Positions 15,160 to 19,954 of a DNA stretch of 19,954 bases are shown here, in pieces (the stretch's first letter is position 1; each line of letters begins with the position of its first letter). The DNA is from an uncultured Fidelibacterota bacterium (GTDB lineage: Bacteria > Fidelibacterota > Marinisomatia > SCGC-AAA003-L08 > D37C17): positions 1-19,954 of the forward strand of contig CAJWYZ010000007.1 in NCBI GenBank assembly GCA_913049525.1, given 5' to 3'. The translations under genes and the position numbers were made by a program. Below the pieces are notes generated by a model, which worked only from the letters and a program-made list of their open reading frames with translations, was not told where the DNA came from and did no database searches.

Positions 15160-15870
15160 ATGGAATTTTCGAAAAAAGAAATCATCACTAGCGCATGGAA
15201 CATATTAAAACCCAATTTGGGATTAATGGTTTTGGTAATAGTATTTATTTTTAGCCTTAACCTCATATTGGGGATTGTTCAAGATAGACTGCTTCAAGAT
15301 GTTACGCTTCAATCTATTCTATTTACAGTAGCAGCATATTTATTTCAAATGGGGCTCAATTTGGGAATGTTGCGAATTTGTCTAAATCTAATTTATAATA
15401 AAGATGGAGACTTCTCTCAGCTGTTTGGCAGCTTCCACTTATTAATACCATATTTATTAGCATCTCTCATTACATTGTCGATACTGCTGCTGGTAGCCGC
15501 GCCCGGGATAATACTTTTACTATCTTCAATTTCATCAGATTTAGATATGTTGCAGGCCGCAGAAACATGGGGGGGCGTATCGACGACAATTCCTGTACTT
15601 ATTATAATTATACCCCTGGTATATATTTCTTTACGACTACAATTTTACGATTATTTTTTGGTAGATGGGGAGAGCAATATTGTAGAGGCAGTGAAAAAAA
15701 GTATGGCAATAACAAAAGGATATGTAATGGAATTGTTTTTATTGGGAGCGGTAATGTCAATTATTGTGCTTGTTTCTATTATACCCCTGGGAGCGGGACT
15801 ATTTATTAGTATACCGCTTGCAACAATGGTAAACACCTATGTATATCAGAAACTTAAACGAGCGAACTAA
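15160..15870 (+). CDS. Polytopic inner-membrane protein of unknown function
   Basis: The 236-residue protein is mostly hydrophobic, with predicted membrane segments at about 20-42, 50-72, 94-122, 142-160 and one or two within 190-228. The N-terminus KKEIITSAWNILKPN and the segment LVDGESNIVEAVKKSMAITKG before the last helices recall the DUF975/YciC-like group, in which an AL.KS...TKG motif precedes a membrane helix. That resemblance is from pattern only. A good ribosome binding site (GAGGA, six bases before ATG) fixes the start. It is transcribed alone, divergently from dapF. Its TAA overlaps the stop of the convergent dehydrogenase gene by 4 bp. A G7 tract (15569-15575) encodes part of the loop near TWGG. 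Confidence 0.85.
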   Translation: MEFSKKEIITSAWNILKPNLGLMVLVIVFIFSLNLILGIVQDRLLQDVTLQSILFTVAAYLFQMGLNLGMLRICLNLIYNKDGDFSQLFGSFHLLIPYLLASLITLSILLLVAAPGIILLLSSISSDLDMLQAAETWGGVSTTIPVLIIIIPLVYISLRLQFYDYFLVDGESNIVEAVKKSMAITKGYVMELFLLGAVMSIIVLVSIIPLGAGLFISIPLATMVNTYVYQKLKRAN

Positions 15871-16532
15871 ACATCTATTAAAGAACCGTTTTCATCAGAT
15901 AAAAATAAAGCTTCAATTCTTTCAGCAATTTTATTAAGCCCCACCCAATTGTCATGGTCTGCTTCAGGCATTTTATTTCTATTGGAGGGAGTATCAATTA
16001 TTCCCGGAAGCAGAGCATTACACGTAACGCCATTTCCGTTTTCTAAGGCAATAATTTTTGTAAGCATGTGTACGGCAGCCTTGCTGGTACAGTAGGGCCC
16101 AGAGAGAGGCATACCGTTAACGGCCGCCTGAGCGCCCATATTCACAATTCTTCCCCAGCCACCCTGCTTCATTTTAGGCAGTATTTGTTGACAGCAGTTA
16201 AGAGCAGTCATAAAATTTGTATTATACATATAACTCCATTCGTCACGAACCTCACCAACATGGTTGCCCATTGAAAAACCACCTACAATATTTAGCCAAC
16301 AATGAATGTCTCCAGCTTGATTGTTTATCCATTTGATTGCACTTTCAATAGAATAATGATCCAGCGGATCCATTTCGATAATAGCCGAATTATTCTCATT
16401 TTCAACATTTTCCTTAAGTTGCCGTACAGTTCCAACCACAAAGGCCGCCTTATTTGAAAAATAAGAAATCAATTCTGAGGCAACGGTTCCATTTGCCCCA
16501 GTAATTACAACATTCATTTCATTTAACTTCAT
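15867..16532 (-). CDS. Short-chain dehydrogenase/reductase resembling dihydropteridine reductase (QDPR-like)
   Basis: The 221-residue Rossmann protein has VVITGANGTVASE (8-20) for nucleotide binding, NIVGG in place of NNAG, and the catalytic pair Y147/K151 in YCTSKAA. The serine normally 13 residues before the tyrosine is alanine (A134, in NMGAQAAVNG). The same GAxAAxxG sequence replaces the serine motif in dihydropteridine reductase, and the later segment DTPSNRNKMPEADHDNW matches the conserved TPxNRxxMPEAD region of that family, as does the C-terminal GSLI. The protein therefore probably reduces a quinonoid pterin or another substrate that needs no catalytic serine; this is inference. AGGAG at 16539-16543, six bases before ATG 16532, chooses this start over ATG 16517. 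It overlaps the acyltransferase gene by 14 bp. Confidence 0.85.
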   Translation of the reverse strand: MKLNEMNVVITGANGTVASELISYFSNKAAFVVGTVRQLKENVENENNSAIIEMDPLDHYSIESAIKWINNQAGDIHCWLNIVGGFSMGNHVGEVRDEWSYMYNTNFMTALNCCQQILPKMKQGGWGRIVNMGAQAAVNGMPLSGPYCTSKAAVHMLTKIIALENGNGVTCNALLPGIIDTPSNRNKMPEADHDNWVGLNKIAERIEALFLSDENGSLIDV

Positions 16533-17235
16533 AACATTCTCCTGATAGCTCTTTAATTGCTAACTCCACTTTATTTTTTAGCCCATTCACCCCCAAATCT
16601 AAATACTCAGAGACATTGGTGGGAGTGCCTATATTAATAGAAATTGGCCCCGATATCATCCACCATCTATCCTTGGGTTTAAAATTGTACGCCCCCGACA
16701 CCCCAACAGGAATAATGGCCGTGTTGGTATTAATTGCCATATGAAACCCGCCCTTTTTAAATTCGCGCATTTTGCCATCAATCGTTCTGGTCCCCTCGGG
16801 AAGAATGCCTATATGAATGCCTTGTTTTAAAACATCCTCAGCCTTTTTTATACTTTGAATGGCTGTATTGCGGTTTTTCCGATCGATAGGAATAGCTTGA
16901 ATTCGGTTTATAATGGTTGAAAAGAGGGGAATTTTAAAATTTTCAGTAGCCGTTATCCCAGTCCAGGCACCCCTTGGAATTAATGGAAAAATAAACACAT
17001 CTATAAAGCTGGAATGATTCATCATAATTATATAAGTACCTTCGGCGGGGAATTGCCCCTTTATTTTTGGCCACAGCAATAATGAGAACAGCATAAAACG
17101 ACAACAAGCCCTAACAGACCCATAAAGAAAGGGCAGAAAAATAAAACCAGGTATAATTAAAATAAATGCTATACAGATAAATGCAAAAAGCCCACTGACA
17201 TATAAAAACAATGATAATAATTTGTACTTTAGCAT
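16519..17235 (-). CDS. plsC: 1-acyl-sn-glycerol-3-phosphate acyltransferase (PlsC family)
   Basis: PlsC-type enzymes add the second acyl chain to lysophosphatidic acid at the inner membrane. The 238-residue protein has a hydrophobic N-terminus (about 5-37, probably two membrane segments or a hairpin). Motif I is NHSSFID (73-79, with H74 and D79), and the motif III-like segment is LPEGTRT (145-151). IPVGVSG is the usual motif IV region. IPIDRKN follows the expected motif II position. Substrate specificity is not certain, since several lysophospholipid and ornithine-lipid acyltransferases share these motifs. The ATG lies within the last codons of mutY (7-bp overlap), and the gene overlaps the downstream dehydrogenase by 14 bp. 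Confidence 0.9.
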   Translation of the reverse strand: MLKYKLLSLFLYVSGLFAFICIAFILIIPGFIFLPFLYGSVRACCRFMLFSLLLWPKIKGQFPAEGTYIIMMNHSSFIDVFIFPLIPRGAWTGITATENFKIPLFSTIINRIQAIPIDRKNRNTAIQSIKKAEDVLKQGIHIGILPEGTRTIDGKMREFKKGGFHMAINTNTAIIPVGVSGAYNFKPKDRWWMISGPISINIGTPTNVSEYLDLGVNGLKNKVELAIKELSGECYEVK

Positions 17236-18308
17236 ACACCCTCTTCCGCAATTATTTTATCAAACAGCTTATGATTAGCCTTTGGAAAGGGAAGTAGCCT
17301 AATTTCCTCTGGAGCAATCCACTTCCAATTATCACAACCAACAGCCTGTGGCGTGCCCTGTAAGTAGTCACAATGATAAGCATCCATTGTGATGGAAAAA
17401 TGGGTATAGGCGTGTTTTATCTGCTTTAGAAAGGAAGTGGGTTGAACCAGAACTCCCAGCTCTTCCTTTACTTCTCGAATAATGCATGTCTGTGCATTTT
17501 CATCCTTTTCAATTTTACCACCGGGGAATTCCCACAAACCACCCAGCAGTCCATTTTCTCGTCGTTTAGAAATTAATATTTGACCCTTGTTCCAAATGAT
17601 GCCCGCGGCAATATTATAATGCGGCTTTTTGGCGGGCTTTATTTTAACAGGGTATTTATCAACAAAATTATTAACAAATGCCTTACAAAATTTAGAAACA
17701 GGACAGAGGGCACATATTGGATTATCTGATTTGCAAATTTCCCGTCCCAAATCCATAATTGCCTGATTAAAATCACCAGGACGTTTAATGGCAATGTTGT
17801 CAGAAAGATATCTATGAATTACCTTTGAATCAGCCGGGGAAGAAGACTCGACCATTTTTAAGCGCGCGGCAACACGAATAGCATTGGTATCAACTGCAGG
17901 CAGGGGATGGTGAAAGGCAATAGACATAACCGCAGCCGATATATAAGGACCTACTCCAGGCAATTTAGAAAATTGATCAGGCAAAGCAGGAATGTCTCCG
18001 TTAAATTGCATAGCAATAATTTGGCAGGATTTATGAAAATTACGAGCGCGGCCATAATATCCCAGACCCTCCCATTGTTTTAATATTTGTTCCTGATTAG
18101 CATTGGCCACAGATTGTACTGTTGGGTATTTATTAACCCATTTTTTGTAATATGGCAATACTGTTTTTACCTGAGTTTGCTGCAACATTACTTCTGACAA
18201 ATATATTTTATAGGGGTCATTACAATTTCTCCAAGGGAGAACGAGGCTACGGCCATCATACCATGCCAATAAGTGAGAGGTGAAATCAGTATAATTAAAT
18301 TTATTCAA
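17229..18308 (-). CDS. mutY: A/G-specific adenine DNA glycosylase MutY
   Basis: MutY removes adenine mispaired with 8-oxoguanine. The 359-residue protein shows E39 in SEVMLQQTQV, the helix-hairpin-helix KLPGVGPYISAAV, and the catalytic aspartate D140 in PAVDTNAIRV. The iron-sulphur cluster loop has C192-x6-C199-x2-C202-x5-C208. The C-terminal 8-oxoG-recognition domain has the Nudix fold and here keeps a complete Nudix box (264-286, GKIEKDE then REVKEELGV). The start is TTG at 18308: GAGGA (18315-18319) lies six bases upstream and no ATG fits the conserved N-terminus. It begins 2 bp after the marR stop, so it is probably controlled from the marR promoter. Confidence 0.96.
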   Translation of the reverse strand: MNKFNYTDFTSHLLAWYDGRSLVLPWRNCNDPYKIYLSEVMLQQTQVKTVLPYYKKWVNKYPTVQSVANANQEQILKQWEGLGYYGRARNFHKSCQIIAMQFNGDIPALPDQFSKLPGVGPYISAAVMSIAFHHPLPAVDTNAIRVAARLKMVESSSPADSKVIHRYLSDNIAIKRPGDFNQAIMDLGREICKSDNPICALCPVSKFCKAFVNNFVDKYPVKIKPAKKPHYNIAAGIIWNKGQILISKRRENGLLGGLWEFPGGKIEKDENAQTCIIREVKEELGVLVQPTSFLKQIKHAYTHFSITMDAYHCDYLQGTPQAVGCDNWKWIAPEEIRLLPFPKANHKLFDKIIAEEGVC

Positions 18309-18310
18309 AA

Positions 18311-18730
18311 TTATTCCTCACGAATACAATCCATTGCCCAAACCAGTTTTTCTAACATTTCAGGAATATTTTCCTGATCGTCTAAATCGATGTATTTCAT
18401 CATAGAAAAATTTAAATCAAGAAGAGACTCTTCTATTTTTTCTACCCTTCCTCTTCCCTTATCTGTTAGGTACACCACCAATATTCTTTTATCATTTCTA
18501 TCTTGTTTTCTTCTAACAAGGTCTAATTTTTCTAATTTTTGAATATTTCGCGTGAGCGTGCTGGTGTCTAAACCGAGCTTGTTTGCTAAGCCCGACATTG
18601 AAATGCCGTCGACTGGAATAGAAAGGAGGTGAAATGCCTGTGGTGCGGTGAGTGATAATCGAGAAGAATATTGACGGAAGAGGGCATTGTAATGTGTGGT
18701 TAAATTGGCAAGAAGTTCAGGAATATTCAT
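18311..18730 (-). CDS. MarR-family transcriptional regulator
   Basis: The 139-residue protein has the MarR winged helix-turn-helix: SMSGLANKLGLDTSTLTRNI as helix-turn-helix (about 44-63), QKLEKLDLVRRKQDRNDKR leading into the wing with the family-typical D-x-R-x-x/D-K-R pattern, and LTDKG after it. Flanking N- and C-terminal helices form the dimer interface. Members usually repress their own operon and respond to phenolic ligands, oxidants or antibiotics. The ligand here is unknown. The gene lies between a HAD phosphatase and mutY. A promoter with an overlapping palindrome lies directly upstream, so autoregulation of marR-mutY-plsC-reductase is likely. Confidence 0.93.
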   Translation of the reverse strand: MNIPELLANLTTHYNALFRQYSSRLSLTAPQAFHLLSIPVDGISMSGLANKLGLDTSTLTRNIQKLEKLDLVRRKQDRNDKRILVVYLTDKGRGRVEKIEESLLDLNFSMMKYIDLDDQENIPEMLEKLVWAMDCIREE

Positions 18731-18732
18731 TA

Positions 18733-18745
18733 TTGTATATTACAA
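18733..18745. promoter_or_regulatory. Candidate MarR operator palindrome
   Basis: TTGTA-TAT-TACAA is an inverted repeat with perfect 5-bp arms. It sits in the 17-bp gap between the HAD stop codon and the marR start and covers the -10 element of the predicted marR promoter. MarR-family operators are often imperfect palindromes with TTG and CAA ends, so binding here would block transcription. This rests on position and symmetry only. Confidence 0.45.
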
Positions 18746-18765
18746 CATTATTTATCCCCCTGCAA
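18737..18765 (-). promoter_or_regulatory. Promoter for marR-mutY-plsC-reductase
   Basis: On the minus strand, TTGCAG (18760-18765) and TAATAT (18737-18742) are separated by exactly 17 bases. The -35 lies in the last codons of the upstream HAD gene. The -10 ends only 6 bases before the marR ATG at 18730, so the predicted transcript begins at or beside the start codon and has no room for a Shine-Dalgarno sequence. Confidence 0.55.
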
Positions 18766-19413
18766 TAAATCTTCAATCATATTATGAGTGATTTCATCTA
18801 AATGTGTGATAATTCGATGGGCAATTGAAAGGTCAGATTCAGGAACAGACCCGGTTTTAGCAATAACTGCCGCACCAGAAGCTAGTGCGGCCTGAATACC
18901 ATGGAGGGAATCTTCAATAACAACAACATTTTCCGGTTTAACATTAAGTTTTTCCATCATAATAAGATATGGTTCTGGGTGCGGTTTATTTTTTTTGGTT
19001 TCATCGCCCGATATAATATTTTCAAATAATTCATCTAAATTAATGAGCGTCTGTAGCCAATTTAAATTATGCCTGGGCGATGCCGTTACCAGGCCAATAC
19101 TATAGCGCTGTGTAACTAATTTATGCAATTTGTGAAACCCGGGCATAAATGCCAAACTTTTTTTAAACTCATCCCTCACATATCCGCGACCCTTTTCCAC
19201 AAAAACATGTTTGTCTTCAGTTATATGGTATCGTTTCATACTAAGGTCAAAAAAATCCTGTTCGGCACACCCTCGAAATAGAGACCAATCTTCTTCTGGG
19301 ATTGTAACCCCATACTCTCCAAAAAGACGGATTTCGGCCTTTGTATATAGAGGCTCTGTATCAAGAACAACCCCATCCATATCAAAGAGCACTGCTTTAT
19401 TAAAAATGCTCAT
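18748..19413 (-). CDS. HAD-superfamily subclass IA phosphatase (beta-phosphoglucomutase-like)
   Basis: The 221-residue protein has motif I FDMDGVVLDTEP (D11 nucleophile, D13), an alpha-helical cap of about 60 residues, motif II as VTASP, motif III lysine in KNKPHPEPYL, and motif IV VIEDSLHGIQAA. This is the layout of the beta-phosphoglucomutase/2-deoxyglucose-6-phosphatase branch. Such enzymes act on sugar phosphates or other small phosphate monoesters, and the sequence does not choose between them. The ATG overlaps the TGA of the upstream lipase gene by 4 bp, so the two are translationally coupled. The end of the gene contains the -35 of the marR promoter. Confidence 0.9.
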   Translation of the reverse strand: MSIFNKAVLFDMDGVVLDTEPLYTKAEIRLFGEYGVTIPEEDWSLFRGCAEQDFFDLSMKRYHITEDKHVFVEKGRGYVRDEFKKSLAFMPGFHKLHKLVTQRYSIGLVTASPRHNLNWLQTLINLDELFENIISGDETKKNKPHPEPYLIMMEKLNVKPENVVVIEDSLHGIQAALASGAAVIAKTGSVPESDLSIAHRIITHLDEITHNMIEDLLQGDK

Positions 19414-19954
19414 TTAAGGGAATATAATAATTTGCAATGATTCTTGTATAATACAACCAGTGAGTTCCTGTCCGATTTGCTTGCATTATGACCAACAATA
19501 GATTGATGGTCAATATTCAGGCGGGGCAATGCGACCCACGATCCCTTTTCAGCAGTTCCAGAGTAGGGGGGCATAATAGTATCGCCAATTTTTGTCATAG
19601 AAACCGTATTGCAGATTCCATCATTTTCGTACCAACTGTTATCGGGAGCATTTTCATCATTACCAATCAGCATGCCGGTTGGCCAAAGATGAAACGACAT
19701 ATTATTATCAGGTTTATGCGTGGGTTTGTTTATTTTCTTTTCGGTAGAAAAAGTTGGAATAGAAAAATAATAAACGTCTTTATCTGCCTGGTAATTGTTA
19801 TTAAATTCTGTTGCACCCGGAATAGATAAATCCCATGAGCAGAGATTTTTTTCATTGCTCACAGGCGATTGAGCGATTCGATTATAATATTCTGAAAGGG
19901 ATTCATAGGATTGTCTTTCTAAACCCCAATGTTCTAAATCAAAGCTATATAATC
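19410..19954 (-). CDS. Family I.5-like triacylglycerol lipase, C-terminal part (5' end beyond window)
   Basis: The frame is open from the right edge (first full codon at 19952) to the TGA at 19410, so at least 181 C-terminal residues are present and the start lies outside. The sequence follows the C-terminal half of Geobacillus/staphylococcal secreted lipases: YSFDLEHWGLERQ, then WDLSIPGATEFNNNY, DVYYFSIPTFST, WYENDGICNTVSM and LNIDHQSIVGH. By family alignment the aspartate in ENDG (codon 19620-19622) and the histidine in NIDH (codon 19506-19508) complete the Ser-Asp-His triad. The serine elbow would be upstream, off the window. The aspartate in WDLS matches a zinc ligand of thermophilic I.5 lipases. 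An in-frame GTG at 19862 lies in the middle of the domain and is not the start. Such enzymes are usually exported; a signal peptide cannot be checked here. Confidence 0.85.
   Translation of the reverse strand, partial: LYSFDLEHWGLERQSYESLSEYYNRIAQSPVSNEKNLCSWDLSIPGATEFNNNYQADKDVYYFSIPTFSTEKKINKPTHKPDNNMSFHLWPTGMLIGNDENAPDNSWYENDGICNTVSMTKIGDTIMPPYSGTAEKGSWVALPRLNIDHQSIVGHNASKSDRNSLVVLYKNHCKLLYSLK

Noticed and set aside
19860..19862. GTG as the start of the rightmost gene
   Set aside because: The frame stays open to the window edge, and the translated upstream residues (YSFDLEHWGLERQ) match the lipase family, so the gene begins outside the window.
1..19954. tRNA, rRNA, CRISPR array, insertion sequence or prophage elements
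   Set aside because: No cloverleaf, repeat-spacer pattern, transposase, integrase or terminal inverted repeat was seen; nearly all sequence is accounted for by recognised genes.

Overview
The window is a densely packed bacterial chromosome segment of low to moderate G+C. Genes overlap by ATGA junctions or sit a few bases apart, there is no gap over about 200 bp, and no RNA gene, insertion sequence or CRISPR array was seen. Gene content points to a Gram-negative bacterium (YidC with a large periplasmic domain, SurA-type parvulins, PlsC). Compactness and protein style (for example a DapF closer to the Bacteroidota form) suggest a streamlined, possibly marine member of the FCB group such as Marinimicrobia. 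That placement is inference, not shown by a marker.

Region 1 (1-12413, all minus strand) reads, in transcription order: PfkB-type kinase, queF, then the origin-type cluster rpmH-rnpA-yidD-yidC-mnmE-mnmG, then mfd and two periplasmic parvulin-type foldases. A strong sigma70-like promoter precedes rpmH, overlapping the end of queF. At the mnmG/mfd junction lies a perfect 16-bp parS centromere site within a 20-bp palindrome, placing the window near the replication origin. In the classical layout mnmG is followed by rsmG-parA-parB; here mfd follows instead.

Region 2 (12480-13402, plus strand) is a two-gene unit of a zinc-ribbon Nudix hydrolase and a small protein with the type II dehydroquinase fold that has lost most catalytic residues. 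It converges, with overlapping stop codons, on a minus-strand pair: a diverged DapF and a HAD-IIA phosphatase (13394-14963).

Region 3 (14964-15870) is a 196-bp divergent spacer and a plus-strand polytopic membrane protein. It again overlaps tail to tail with the next minus-strand operon.

Region 4 (15867-19954, minus strand) reads: the C-terminal part of a family I.5-like secreted lipase (cut by the right edge), a HAD-IA phosphatase, a MarR regulator with its own promoter and overlapping palindrome, mutY, a PlsC-type acyltransferase, and a short-chain dehydrogenase resembling dihydropteridine reductase.

The most notable observations are the parS site at the start of mfd, the dehydroquinase-like pseudoenzyme, the QDPR-like reductase, the altered DapF active site, the MarR promoter/operator that predicts a leaderless transcript, and many G7-G8 tracts in coding strands.
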